Below, piece by piece: positions 35,334 through 44,177 of a stretch of 64,000 nt of DNA. This stretch comes from Acidobacteriota bacterium (GTDB taxonomy: Bacteria > Acidobacteriota > Terriglobia > Terriglobales > Acidobacteriaceae). The DNA lies in the NCBI GenBank assembly GCA_013289685.1, contig JABCZL010000001.1:251838-315837 (forward strand), written 5' to 3'. The notes below the pieces were generated by a model that worked only from the letters and a program-made list of their open reading frames with translations, had not been told where the DNA came from and ran no database searches. Every line of letters begins with the position of its first letter. Within the stretch, counting starts at the first letter, position 1. Both the position numbers and the translations under genes were made by a program.

Positions 35334-36140
35334 TCATTCTTGTGCTCTCGCAGGCTGAACGTAGAGCGCCTTCACGTCGACCACATCGCCATCGACGTAC
35401 TTGTCGTGGTGGCGAACCCAGGCCATGGTGTGGGCCAGACCATCCTCGTCGCGGCCCTTGGGCGTGAGATCGAGCCACTGGTATGTCGCGACCATCGGAT
35501 CGAGTCCGCGCGCGTAGCTGGAATAGGTATGAAAGATTTCGCCGGACTTGTTCTTGTAGAACACGCTCGTGCCCGGGCCTTCCTCGGATGGGAATTCCGT
35601 CATGTCGTAGTTGTAATTGACCTTGCCCTTACCTTTGGCCTGCTCCTCCTTCGAAAACGAGACGTGATAGTCATAGTTGAAGTCGTTCGCGAACGACGAC
35701 ACCCACTTGAAGCGCCATCCCATGCGCTTTTTGAACGCCTCGATCTCGGGCAGCGTCGCCCGGGAAATCGCCAGGAAGGTTACGTCGCGGTGCGCGAGAT
35801 GCACCGCCGCACCATCAAAACCGTCAGCCAGGAACGAGCAGCTCGGGCAACCTTCTTTCCATCCCGGAGCGAACATGAAGTGGTAGACGATCAACTGGCT
35901 GCGTCCGGCGAACAGGTCGGCGAACGTCTCCTTGCCTTTCGGCCCGTCGAACACATAATTCTTCTCGACCTTCTCCCACGGCAATGCGCGCCGATGCTGC
36001 GCGAGCTCATCGCGCAGCCGCGAAAACTCTTTCTCCTTGCGCAAAAGTTCTTTGCGGGCGGCAATCCATTCAGCTTGCGGCACCACCGTCCCCAGTTCGG
36101 TTTTGTTCGTCGTCATTTTGCTGGTTGTCAAGGTTGCCAT
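35334..36140 (-). CDS. DUF899 thioredoxin-fold protein
   Basis: A 268-aa protein of the DUF899 (AhpC/TSA-like) family. The central motif YHFMFAPGWKEGCPSCSFLADGFDGAAVHL near residue 90 carries the CPSC pair. Later segments WVSSFANDFNYDYHVSFSKEEQ and PGTSVFYKNKSGEIFHTYSSYARG are typical. It starts MATLTTSKM, with GAGGAG about 8 bases upstream; the longer frame is not needed. It is last in an operon with an ArsR regulator, an SRPBCC protein and a small Cys protein. The family is probably redox-active; substrate unknown. Confidence 0.9.
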   Translation of the reverse strand: MATLTTSKMTTNKTELGTVVPQAEWIAARKELLRKEKEFSRLRDELAQHRRALPWEKVEKNYVFDGPKGKETFADLFAGRSQLIVYHFMFAPGWKEGCPSCSFLADGFDGAAVHLAHRDVTFLAISRATLPEIEAFKKRMGWRFKWVSSFANDFNYDYHVSFSKEEQAKGKGKVNYNYDMTEFPSEEGPGTSVFYKNKSGEIFHTYSSYARGLDPMVATYQWLDLTPKGRDEDGLAHTMAWVRHHDKYVDGDVVDVKALYVQPARAQE

Positions 36141-36288
36141 CGTCGTTTCTCCTCTCGTTCCTGTTCTTCGAATTATCTTGCTGCTTGCCCTTCCCACGAA
36201 CCATCCTCACGGCGAGGGCGGCAATCCCGCCCGTCGACATCACGCTGCCCGCCATCAACGCTGCGCTGGCCATGCATGCTGGACACAT
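36070..36288 (-). CDS. small Cys-motif protein overlapping DUF899
   Basis: A 72-aa product beginning MCPACMASAALMAGSVMSTGG, a CPAC motif followed by one short hydrophobic helix; comparable small proteins occur beside DUF899 genes. AGGAGG lies 5 bases before ATG 36288. The last ~70 bases overlap the start of the DUF899 gene in another frame and encode a polar Asn/Asp-rich tail unlike the front half. A frameshift may have extended the protein past its normal end. Confidence 0.6.
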   Translation of the reverse strand: MCPACMASAALMAGSVMSTGGIAALAVRMVRGKGKQQDNSKNRNERRNDDGNLDNQQNDDEQNRTGDGGAAS

Positions 36289-36311
36289 AGGAGCCTCCTC
36301 GCACTTCATTA

Positions 36312-36411
36312 CTGATCGTTGATTGATGATTGATGATGGTTAATTGAAAAGCGGATCGCGGTTGTTCAATCAACGACCAGACTTCAGCAATCAGCAATCA
36401 GCAATCAGCCA
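36312..36411. repeat. heptamer-rich repeat spacer
   Basis: Tandem short units such as GATTGAT and three consecutive AATCAGC copies, partly inverted relative to one another, lie between the SRPBCC and small Cys-protein genes. The layout resembles the element at 6625-6710, with a different heptamer. Confidence 0.6.
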
Positions 36412-36879
36412 TCAGCCTAACTTCTTGCTTTTGCTCTCTGCCCGTTCGCGGACCCGCGCGTGCATGTGGTTCCAGCCTTTTTGCATGCCTTGTTTGTGAT
36501 CGTCTGGAATGAATCCGAGCGCCATGTGGTGGAACTTGATCAGGGTTCCGCCGTCTTCCTCGCTGAGCCGGTACTGAAGATTCGATACGACCGGATACGA
36601 CATAAACAGCGGCCCTGTGATTTCGATCAGCGCCGGGCGCTTGATGGCCTGCACGTGTCCCCAGAAATGGCCGTTGCCGTCGCCCAGATCGCGATACCAG
36701 CGGCCTCCAGGCCACGGCTCGATCTTCATCGACATCTTCTTGCCCTCGGGCGTGTCATTCTCCGGCCCCAGTTGCTCGAGCAGCGCCTCGAATGTCACCT
36801 CGAGTGAAGCCCGCACGTGAATTTCCTGCGTAATAGTCAATGTAAGGTTCTCAATCCCCTCGGTAGCTGTCGGACTCAT
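36412..36879 (-). CDS. SRPBCC (AHSA1-like) family protein
   Basis: A 155-aa START/Bet v1-fold protein. It shows EIHVRASLEVTFEALLEQLG at the first strand and helix, GGRWYRDLGDGNGHFWGHVQAIKRPALIEITGP in the middle, and the long C-terminal helix GWNHMHARVRERAESK. Such proteins are often encoded next to ArsR regulators, as here (49 bp apart). The ligand is unknown. Confidence 0.88.
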   Translation of the reverse strand: MSPTATEGIENLTLTITQEIHVRASLEVTFEALLEQLGPENDTPEGKKMSMKIEPWPGGRWYRDLGDGNGHFWGHVQAIKRPALIEITGPLFMSYPVVSNLQYRLSEEDGGTLIKFHHMALGFIPDDHKQGMQKGWNHMHARVRERAESKSKKLG

Positions 36880-36927
36880 CTTCTTTGCTCCTCCTTGCGT
36901 TTTTGTTTTGATCGTATTCGGTTAGGT

Positions 36928-37269
36928 TCACAAAGTTTCTGAAGATTTCTGTTTTGCCTCGGCGCGCTCTTTCACGCGGAGCAACTGATGCTGCCACAGC
37001 CGCTCGAAGGTCTTGGTCCACTCATGCAGCGGGCGGATCGCCTCCGCATTGGTTCGATAGAACATGTGCCGCCCGTGCCGCCGCACCCGCACCAGCCCGA
37101 CGCGACGCAGCACGCCCAGATGTTTCGACACCGAGGATTGCTCCATTCTTAGGGTCGCGACGATGTCCCCCACGGCCCGCTCCTCGAGCGCCAGATAGTT
37201 CAAAATGTCCCGCCGGCGCGGTTCTGCCACCGCATTGAACGCATCCGACGTGGTAGCCGCTCTCGCCAT
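36928..37269 (-). CDS. ArsR-family transcriptional regulator
   Basis: A 113-aa winged-helix repressor: DAFNAVAEPRRRDILNYLALEERAVGDIVATLRMEQSSVSKHLGVLRRVGLVRVRRHGRHMFY. It lacks the CxC metal motif of classical ArsR, so it belongs to the non-metal subgroup commonly paired with SRPBCC proteins. It is the first gene of the minus-strand operon running to DUF899. A palindrome 13 bases upstream probably mediates autorepression. Confidence 0.92.
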   Translation of the reverse strand: MARAATTSDAFNAVAEPRRRDILNYLALEERAVGDIVATLRMEQSSVSKHLGVLRRVGLVRVRRHGRHMFYRTNAEAIRPLHEWTKTFERLWQHQLLRVKERAEAKQKSSETL

Positions 37270-37281
37270 GTAGGAGAATAT

Positions 37282-37301
37282 ATATTCCTATATGGGAATA
37301 T
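37282..37301 (-). promoter_or_regulatory. palindromic operator candidate for ArsR
   Basis: ATATTCC (37282-37288) and GGAATAT (37295-37301), separated by six bases, are perfectly inverted. The site lies 13 bases upstream of the ArsR-family start, where a repressor would block its own promoter. Confidence 0.6.
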
Positions 37302-37732
37302 GTCAAGCACATTCTTGCAGCTTGACCCCGATCCAGTGAGCTGCACTCGAGGTTCTAAAGCGGGATACTGTCGTGGGATTGACTTTCCCTTTGAACGATT
37401 CGATCCTCTAGTTTCTGGGCCTTAGAGCAGTGAAGTGACTTGCAAGTCAAGACTTTACCGCAAGAAAGTTAAAAAGTTGCTGACTGATTCTAAAGAGCTT
37501 ATCGCCGGACTAACTGCCTAAGTCTTTTAGAAACAATATTTTGCCTGTAACTGACTGAGCCGCTTAGACTTTTTCGCGATTTACCTCCAACTCGATCATT
37601 CCATTAGACCGAGGGGGAGGGGCGCCCCTCCAAGAATCGCACGTTGCTTCCCAAAACCAAACTGCAGCCACCCTTCCTCAGGCGTCTCGGCTACACTCTT
37701 TTCCAGCATTTTTCTGTTGCGGAGGAACTCTC
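37302..37732. other. intergenic region between ArsR and HAD genes
   Basis: About 430 bases of lower GC content with no coding signal on either strand. The only clear structure is the perfect 16-bp palindrome GGAGGGGCGCCCCTCC at 37616-37631, 100 bases before the HAD gene. Confidence 0.55.
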
Positions 37733-38344
37733 TTGTCTGTCATTCGCGCCATTTTCTGGGACGTCGGCGGTGTGCTGCTCAGCAATGCATGGGACCACAC
37801 GCAGCGCGCTGCGGCGCTCGAACACTTCCACCTCGACGAGGAAGAATTCCATGACCGGCATGAGATGGTGGTCTCATCGTTCGAGCGCGGCAAGATCACC
37901 CTCGATGAGTACCTGGAGCGCACGATTTTCTATCGCTCTCGTCCCTTCACGCCAGACGCGTTTCGCGATTACATGTATTCTCTGTCGCAGCCGTTTCCAG
38001 ACGTGCTGCAATTCGCGCAGGCGCTCACGGACTCCGGCAAATACTTCATGGGCACGATCAATAACGAATCCCGCGAGCTGAATGATTACCGGATTGAAAA
38101 GTATGGACTGCGGAATATCTTCAGGCTGTTCGTGAGTTCCTGCTTTGTGGGATTCCGCAAGCCGGAGCGGGACATTTACCGGCTGGCGCTGGAGACGACG
38201 CAGATTCGCGCAGAGCAGTGCTGCTTTATCGACGATCGCGCCCTAAACCTGGAATGTGCCGTCAAGCTGGGAATGCAGACGATCCAGATGCAACAGTTGG
38301 AACAGTTGCGCGGAGACTTGGCGAAATTTGGGGTGAGCCCGTAG
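37733..38344 (+). CDS. HAD-superfamily hydrolase
   Basis: A 203-aa phosphatase-like protein. Motif I is FWDVGGVLL, where the second Asp of DxD is Gly, as in the DxGGVL subgroup. Motif II Thr/Asn region GTINNESREL, motif III Lys FRKPERDIY near residue 140 and motif IV FIDDRALNLECA near 162 are intact. TTG 37733 is the start, with GGAGGAA 5 bases upstream. Substrate unknown. Confidence 0.9.
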   Translation: MSVIRAIFWDVGGVLLSNAWDHTQRAAALEHFHLDEEEFHDRHEMVVSSFERGKITLDEYLERTIFYRSRPFTPDAFRDYMYSLSQPFPDVLQFAQALTDSGKYFMGTINNESRELNDYRIEKYGLRNIFRLFVSSCFVGFRKPERDIYRLALETTQIRAEQCCFIDDRALNLECAVKLGMQTIQMQQLEQLRGDLAKFGVSP

Positions 38345-38403
38345 AGGTTGTGTCGACGGGGCGACCTCAGGGGCTAAAACCCGATGCCTATGCGGCATGT
38401 AGC

Positions 38404-38424
38404 GGCACGACTAAAAGTCGTGCC
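38404..38424. repeat. short perfect hairpin
   Basis: GGCACGACT (38404-38412) and AGTCGTGCC (38416-38424) with a 3-base loop, followed by CTTT, between convergent genes. It may work as a terminator for the HAD gene and belongs to a GGGCTAAAACCC-type repeat. Confidence 0.6.
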
Positions 38425-38446
38425 CTTTCAAACCAATTTGATTTCC

Positions 38447-39526
38447 CTAGGGATTCTTGCGCGGCTGGGTGGTTCTTACGCCAGCATTCTGCGGCACCTC
38501 GGATTCGAGCGTGCTGAGCGTTAAATCGCTGGACCAGCAATCCGCCGCCAGCTTCCATTCGCCGTTACTCTGGCGCGCGCAGACCCAGAGGTACTTGCCG
38601 CGTTCTTCACGCCGCTTGCCGCTGGCGCTCGGAATCAGAGCCTTGCAACGTCCTGCTTCGTAAGCAAGCTCTCCGACGACTTCCACGCGCAGTGGTTCCA
38701 ATTCCACCTCTCCCAGGCCGGCATCGAGGGCGCCAAAGAAAAACTCACGGACAGCCGCGGCCCCGCGGATAGGTGGAGTGTTGGAGCGCAGAACCAGAGC
38801 ATCGGCAACATAAAGGTCGAGCAGATCATCGAGGTGTTTCGTGTTGCAAGCCAGCACCCACTCGTGGGCGATGCCCCGAACCGCGGCCTCGGCCCTGCTC
38901 ATATCGCCACGCAGCGCAGCCGTCGGCCGCACATCCCGCCCAGCGTCCGCCCGGACTGGATCGGCTGCGGACCGCGCCGCCATCGCTTCCCCGCCGGGAA
39001 AATAGTGGTGATGATAGTGATGATGATAGTGGTGCGTCTCCTGGCCCGTGGGCTGGGTGGTCGCCGGCCTGGTTTCGTGATCGCGATCATCGAACGCGTT
39101 GCGCAGTGAGAGAGCGCGCGACGGCGGACGCTCTTCCCGCGCAGTTTCCGCCTCTTCAGATTCTGCAACGGCAGGTTCAGCAACGGCGATGCCGCACATG
39201 GCGCAGAACTTGTTGCCTTCGCGATTGCGGTATCCACAAGTGCGGCAAAGGACCGTGGACGACACGCCGCTGAGGTCTTGCATGGTCTCGGCCGTATCGT
39301 CGGCAGCCTGCTCCGCGTCGGCTTCGGCCGCCAGACGTTGGGCGGCCTCGAGCGCCGCGGCAATCGCATCTTCACTGGGCTTGGGACGCCGCATTTCGGG
39401 CTGCAGCCTGCGGAACAGTTCGTCCATCTCGGCGTTGTGCACCGGCGAGTCAGAAGGTCGGGGATTTCTCTTGTCTTTTTCCAACTTATCTTTATCCAAC
39501 TTGTCTTTGTCCCAGGATTTGTCCAC
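38447..39526 (-). CDS. zinc-ribbon / His-rich / SnoaL-like protein
   Basis: A 359-aa protein with a charged N-terminus (DKDKLDKDKLEKDK) and a helical Ala/Glu-rich part. A zinc ribbon follows (CRTCGYRNREGNKFCAMCG, about residues 94-112), then a His/Tyr run (HHYHHHYHHHYF, about 168-179). The C-terminal SnoaL/NTF2-like domain (HEWVLACNTKHLDDLLDLYVADALVL to GKYLWVCARQSNGEWKLAADCW) covers about residues 220-335. SnoaL-like domains are often ligand-binding or catalytic; combination with a His-rich, possibly metal-binding, linker is unusual. Function unknown. Confidence 0.78.
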   Translation of the reverse strand: MDKSWDKDKLDKDKLEKDKRNPRPSDSPVHNAEMDELFRRLQPEMRRPKPSEDAIAAALEAAQRLAAEADAEQAADDTAETMQDLSGVSSTVLCRTCGYRNREGNKFCAMCGIAVAEPAVAESEEAETAREERPPSRALSLRNAFDDRDHETRPATTQPTGQETHHYHHHYHHHYFPGGEAMAARSAADPVRADAGRDVRPTAALRGDMSRAEAAVRGIAHEWVLACNTKHLDDLLDLYVADALVLRSNTPPIRGAAAVREFFFGALDAGLGEVELEPLRVEVVGELAYEAGRCKALIPSASGKRREERGKYLWVCARQSNGEWKLAADCWSSDLTLSTLESEVPQNAGVRTTQPRKNP

Positions 39527-39570
39527 GCGTCGAACTACCCGTTGAGGTCATTCTAGCCCAGCGGCTCGGG

Positions 39571-40005
39571 CTACCGGCTGGAAAACTCGATCTTGCCTTC
39601 GGTCTCCGTTGGAACACCGTTGCAGGTCGCCGGACGGTACCTCCAGGTGCGCACGGTCTGCAGCACATGGCGGTCGCCGGCGACTCCCGCGCTAACCAGA
39701 ATCAGAGGGCTGTGAACGCGTCCATCGGTTCCTATGATGAAACTGACTTTCACTTTCTGCCCGCGCGCGGACGGCGTGAACAGCGGATCAGGCGTGGTCA
39801 AGGCTTCAGGCGCTTGAACGTCCTGGCAAGCCGGCCGGGAGATGTGCAGCACATCGACGAACTGCGACGCGCGAGCCAGCGTTCTCGACATTTGTCTTTC
39901 CCGCTGCTCAAGCGTGCCCGACCGCAGACGCGGCACCGTAGTGCTCACCGCCAGTGCCACTGCAGGCAGGAACAAGAGAATCGCAGGCCAGGTGCGACGA
40001 GACAT
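39571..40005 (-). CDS. TonB C-terminal domain protein
   Basis: A 144-aa exported protein. A signal or anchor sequence (WPAILLFLPAVALAVS) is followed by a TonB-like fold (QKVKVSFIIGTDGRVHSPLILVSAGVAGDRHVLQTVRTWRYRPATCNGVPTE). There is no Pro-rich TonB spacer, so it is probably not a full energy transducer. Two Cys may form a disulfide. Its partner is unknown; a TonB-dependent receptor lies 1 kb away. Confidence 0.75.
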   Translation of the reverse strand: MSRRTWPAILLFLPAVALAVSTTVPRLRSGTLEQRERQMSRTLARASQFVDVLHISRPACQDVQAPEALTTPDPLFTPSARGQKVKVSFIIGTDGRVHSPLILVSAGVAGDRHVLQTVRTWRYRPATCNGVPTETEGKIEFSSR

Positions 40006-40191
40006 GAGTTGTGCCGCTCCACGTAAAGCGGAAATCCGCTTAACTGAGGTTCGGGGGCAAATCCAGGACCACTCCCAGGCGCAGGTATTCCCTTCATTCG
40101 GAATAGGTTACAGGCCGTGTCGGGCGAACGAAACGTCTGGAGATGAAACGGATTGCATAACCGGATAGTAATCTTCCGGCAAAGTTGTGGC

Positions 40192-41055
40192 TCAACTCGC
40201 AGAGCGCCGCAGAGTCAGCAAGGTGATTTCAGGAGGGCAATTCCAACGGACCGGAACTCCGACGGTGCCCAGACCCGGATTGGTGTAGAGCGTGAGACCG
40301 CCGATCTTGTACAAACCCCAAACGTATTTTCTGGCTAACGCTGGCAAATAAAGTGGGCCGACAAAAGGCAGGCGCACCTGGCCTCCATGGGTGTGCCCCG
40401 AGAGTTGGAGGTCGACGGGATGGCGAGCGACGTGATCGGCGTAGTCCGGCTCATGGGCTAACAGGACTGCGGGTTCGTCCGCGGGAATGTCGTGCAGGGT
40501 TGCGTCAAGGTCAGGGTCGCCCTCTAACACATCGTCCACACCGCCCAGCCAGAAGCGCGCGCCATCGCGTTCGATCGGGGTCGATTGGTTGGACAGCACC
40601 TGAATTCCCGCGGAGCGCAGCGCACTCGTCACGCGATCCGGATCGGTCGAGGCGTCATGGTTTCCCATCACCGCCCATAGGCCGTGAGGCGCTTGCATCT
40701 GGCACAGAAGCTGGGCACAGGGTTCTGCGGCAGCCCCAGCCGCTGCCGCATCCCCGAAGAGAGGCATGGAAACGAAATCACCGGTCAGCACGATCAGTTC
40801 GGGATGCAGTCCGTTGACCATGCCGATCGCCGAGCGCAACGGATGAACGGAGAAATGAGGATCGTAATGGAAATCGCTGAGCAGAGCGATGCTGAAGCCT
40901 TCGAGCCGCGCGGGCCAGCGCCGCAGGGCAATTTCCTGGCGCACGATGCGGGGATGGTTGGGCTCGAGCAGCACGGACTCGGCGGCGAGTGCAGCCACGC
41001 CGGCGGCCGCCGCGAGGCGGATAAACTTCCGCCTGGTCGTAGGAAGAAAAGGCAA
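40192..41055 (-). CDS. Tat-exported metallophosphoesterase
   Basis: A ~287-aa calcineurin-like phosphoesterase: LLSDFHYDPHF, VLTGDFV, VMGNHDAST and SGHTHGGQVRLP give the dimetal site. TTG 41055 starts MPFLPTTRRKFIRLAAAAGVAALAAES, a twin-arginine signal, so the enzyme should act outside the cytoplasm as in the YkuE/YaeI group. No ATG lies between this point and the receptor gene end, and the longer frame upstream is implausible. Substrate is unknown, perhaps phospholipid or UDP-sugar related. Confidence 0.82.
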   Translation of the reverse strand: MPFLPTTRRKFIRLAAAAGVAALAAESVLLEPNHPRIVRQEIALRRWPARLEGFSIALLSDFHYDPHFSVHPLRSAIGMVNGLHPELIVLTGDFVSMPLFGDAAAAGAAAEPCAQLLCQMQAPHGLWAVMGNHDASTDPDRVTSALRSAGIQVLSNQSTPIERDGARFWLGGVDDVLEGDPDLDATLHDIPADEPAVLLAHEPDYADHVARHPVDLQLSGHTHGGQVRLPFVGPLYLPALARKYVWGLYKIGGLTLYTNPGLGTVGVPVRWNCPPEITLLTLRRSAS

Positions 41056-41158
41056 TCGGTTTCGGGCCTTTACACTGCGGGATGGAGCGGCACGCAGTCT
41101 CTGTTTGTCAGCATAACGCGACTCCCGGGATTCGCGATATGACGAGGAATGCTCCCGC

Positions 41159-44110
41159 TCAGAAGGCAAAGGTCGCTTGCAGTTCAATGCGGCGGTTGGC
41201 CGTGCCGCCTTGCGAGAACGGACCCCCTTGCAGTGCATTGGAAATGCCAAAGTACCTGGAGCCCAGAACTGCGTTGGGATTCGCCACGTTCACGTTATTG
41301 AAAACATTGCGCGCCCCCACACCGAGAGTGAGATTGTAGCGCCGGTCGGAATTGGAGGAGGTGTTGAATCCACCGCCGCCGCCGAAGAGCGAACCGCGAG
41401 GACCACCGCCGCCGCCCCGCCCACCACCGCCGCCCCCGCCTTGGCCCTGGCCTTGAACGGCGGCTTTCGTTTTGGGTCCGATTCCGAAGGTCTTGGTGAG
41501 GCGCAGGTTCAGGACGAAGTGGGCCGGGCCGGTTTCCGAGTTGATGGGCAGAAGCTTACCGGCACCGGATGCATCGAACGTTCCAAGCTGCGTGCAGTAA
41601 ACGGTGCCATTCGGGTTCTCACCAGCAGGGCAGGTGGCGGACGATATCCCGGGGCGATCGTTGGTGATCTGGTCCCCGTTCTCGTCGAGCGGCGACGTGA
41701 TGGAGAAAGGAGAACCGGAACTGACCACCATGAAGGGACTCAGACGAAACAGATACGGGAAGGCAATACTGCCGCCGAGAAAGAGTCTGTGCCGGACATC
41801 GAACGAGGCGCGGCCCCAGTCCTGACTGATGTCGTAGGAATTCGTCGGGAAGCTGGAAACACCGGAAGTGTCGCTGTTCGCATATCCCAGAGTGTAAAAG
41901 CCGAACAGTTGGACCTTGGAACCAATGCGCACATTGGTGTTCAGGATCAGCTGGTTTTGCTTGAAATTGCCTTCCGAAATGTAGCGGTAGAGGTTGCCTT
42001 GGGTGATCGGCGGACATCCAGTCACATAGCAGGGTGTTCCTGGATACGGCGCATTCGCGTTGATGGTCAGGAACTGGTCGAAGCCACGTGAGTTCAGGTA
42101 GGTCGCAGAGACAGTCGCCGACTTGGTGACCTGGCGTTCCACGCTGACCGCGCCTTGCATGGTATAGGGAGCGTGCAGCGTGGGGCTGATCTGATAGGTG
42201 GCAGACTTGCTGGAGGTGGTGGGTCCGCAGTTCGAGAAGTTGGTGAGCGCTACGTCGACGCCTGGGAAGCAAGTCGGGTTGTTGATAATGAACTGTTGCT
42301 GGGTGACGCCATTGAAGCGCTCGACATTCAGTATTTGTGCCGACTGGAAGCGGTTATAAAAAATGCCGTAGCCGCCCCGAATGACAACTTTTGGAGGAGT
42401 GCTCCGGCCGCCAACGCCCCAGGCAAAACCCACGCGTGGAGCAAAGTCACCATGGTCGTGAATGAAGTTCTGCGTTTCGAAGCGGAGGCCGGCGCTGAGC
42501 GTGATGTTGGGCCGCACCCGCCAGTCGTCTTGAATGTAGGGTTCGAAGTCATAGTAAGTGACTTCAGAGGTGGGCAGGCCGGTGGTGTAGGTCAACGTGG
42601 TTGCATACGGAGTGCCACTGACGACGCCGGTTAACACCTGCTCGGCATAGAGTTCGGAGATGGGACAGGCCGGATTAGCTCCGATGGTGCAGGGTTGAGC
42701 AGGCGGCGGAACGTCGCCGGGAGTGTTCAACGAAGAGAACGTGAATGTACCGTTGAATCCCGCCCTGGAATAGCTCGTATCCTGTGTAGCGCGGAATCGC
42801 CCGCCGAACTTGAGCACGTGATTGCCGTGAATGAGCGAGGTATAGTTCTGCAGTTCGTAGCGGTTTTGGAGGTCATTGGAATTCCCTGAGCCACTGCCCC
42901 CGCCACTGAAAGCGCCGATCACATTCACCGTAGGATTGGTGTCCCCTGGAGTCTGGAGACTGTTATCGCGGACGTACTGGAAACGCGTTTCGTTGACGAT
43001 CTTCGAGCCGTAGACCTGCGTATCTCCGATCTGCACCGTGTCTTCTGTGGACTTGGTCGAGCAAGCCTGCGACGGAAGGCTGAATAGGCCAACGCAGTTA
43101 TTGGTTTCCGTGTCGCGATAATACTGATAGCGCGCCGTGAGCGTGTTGTTTTTCGATAGCGCCCAATCCAAGCGGGGGCTGAGGTTAGTGCGCTGGCGCG
43201 GGTTCGAAATCGACTCGACCAATGTGGTTGGGGACAAGGTAGGATCGAGGATCGGGGTGTTGATCGCCGTCAGTTCGTTGATGTTGCGGCGCTCGAGGTT
43301 GAAGAAAAAGGATGCAGTCTTGCCCAGCGGGCCGCCGATGTTCCCGTTGTATTGCGTCGTGTAGTACGGTGGCTCCTCACCGGCAAAAGGATTCGGCGAA
43401 TTGAAGGCGGAGTCGTTGCCGATGACAAACAACTGCCCGTGGTATTTATCGGTTCCGGGCTTGGTAAAGATTTCGATGCGGCCGTAACCCAGCTGGTCGT
43501 ACTCGGCGGAGAACGGATTCTGGTTGACGCGGATCTCACGAATCGAGGATTTGGGCGGGAGCTGGCCGGCGGTGAAGCCGTCAATGTACATCTGCCCGCC
43601 GTTGGGGCCCGCGGAGGGTCCGGCCAAGGCTTGGAGATCCGTCAGCAACTCATCGGGATCGTCGGGCAGAGCTTCGAGTTCCTTGCCCGAGATCACGATG
43701 GCCCCGGCGTTGTTCGAGGGATTCACATCGACCGTCGGCGCGGTGTCGGAAACCTGAACCTTCTGGGTCTGCACTTCGATGGTCATCGCCACGTTCAGCT
43801 TCAACGGCTGGTCGGAGATCACGACATTGTCGTTTTCATACAGAGTGAACCCCTCGGCAGCGACCGTGAGGATGTATTTGCCGGGCTGCAAGGTCTTGAA
43901 TTCATACATGCCCTGGGCGTTGCTCTGGACCACAATCGGAGATCCGGCAGCGGGCGTCATGATCACGCTGGCATTAGGAATGACCGCACCCGAGGGATCG
44001 GTGATCTGTCCGCGGAGGGCACCAGAGGGAGTTTGCGCCGCTAACCCACTCACCAACAGCGAGAATAAGAGCACGACGAAAAAGAAACGTGAGCACTTCT
44101 CAACCATCAT
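41159..44110 (-). CDS. Oar-like TonB-dependent receptor with carboxypeptidase regulatory domain
   Basis: A large outer-membrane beta-barrel of ~983 aa. Signal peptide FFFVVLLFSLLVSGLAAQ; carboxypeptidase-like domain at about 25-110 (SGALRGQITDPSGAVIPNASVIM, QPGKYILTVAAEGF); plug domain at about 125-220 (VISGKELEALPDDPDELLTDLQALAGPS); then barrel strands, ending in RRIELQATFAF with a terminal Phe. A Gly-rich segment (QGQGQGGGGGGGRGGGGGPRG) lies near residue 915. ATG 44110 is preferred since AGGA is 8 bases upstream. Such receptors are abundant in Acidobacteriota and import peptides or glycans; ligand unknown. Confidence 0.92.
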   Translation of the reverse strand: MMVEKCSRFFFVVLLFSLLVSGLAAQTPSGALRGQITDPSGAVIPNASVIMTPAAGSPIVVQSNAQGMYEFKTLQPGKYILTVAAEGFTLYENDNVVISDQPLKLNVAMTIEVQTQKVQVSDTAPTVDVNPSNNAGAIVISGKELEALPDDPDELLTDLQALAGPSAGPNGGQMYIDGFTAGQLPPKSSIREIRVNQNPFSAEYDQLGYGRIEIFTKPGTDKYHGQLFVIGNDSAFNSPNPFAGEEPPYYTTQYNGNIGGPLGKTASFFFNLERRNINELTAINTPILDPTLSPTTLVESISNPRQRTNLSPRLDWALSKNNTLTARYQYYRDTETNNCVGLFSLPSQACSTKSTEDTVQIGDTQVYGSKIVNETRFQYVRDNSLQTPGDTNPTVNVIGAFSGGGSGSGNSNDLQNRYELQNYTSLIHGNHVLKFGGRFRATQDTSYSRAGFNGTFTFSSLNTPGDVPPPAQPCTIGANPACPISELYAEQVLTGVVSGTPYATTLTYTTGLPTSEVTYYDFEPYIQDDWRVRPNITLSAGLRFETQNFIHDHGDFAPRVGFAWGVGGRSTPPKVVIRGGYGIFYNRFQSAQILNVERFNGVTQQQFIINNPTCFPGVDVALTNFSNCGPTTSSKSATYQISPTLHAPYTMQGAVSVERQVTKSATVSATYLNSRGFDQFLTINANAPYPGTPCYVTGCPPITQGNLYRYISEGNFKQNQLILNTNVRIGSKVQLFGFYTLGYANSDTSGVSSFPTNSYDISQDWGRASFDVRHRLFLGGSIAFPYLFRLSPFMVVSSGSPFSITSPLDENGDQITNDRPGISSATCPAGENPNGTVYCTQLGTFDASGAGKLLPINSETGPAHFVLNLRLTKTFGIGPKTKAAVQGQGQGGGGGGGRGGGGGPRGSLFGGGGGFNTSSNSDRRYNLTLGVGARNVFNNVNVANPNAVLGSRYFGISNALQGGPFSQGGTANRRIELQATFAF

Positions 44111-44177
44111 TATCATTTTCCTAATTTATTGCGAGCGAATAAACCGTAGAACAATGTTTGTCGAGAGCTTGAAAGAG

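Noticed and set aside
41177-42091. 304-aa plus-strand frame opposite the TonB-dependent receptor
   Set aside because: Antisense shadow over conserved barrel sequence.
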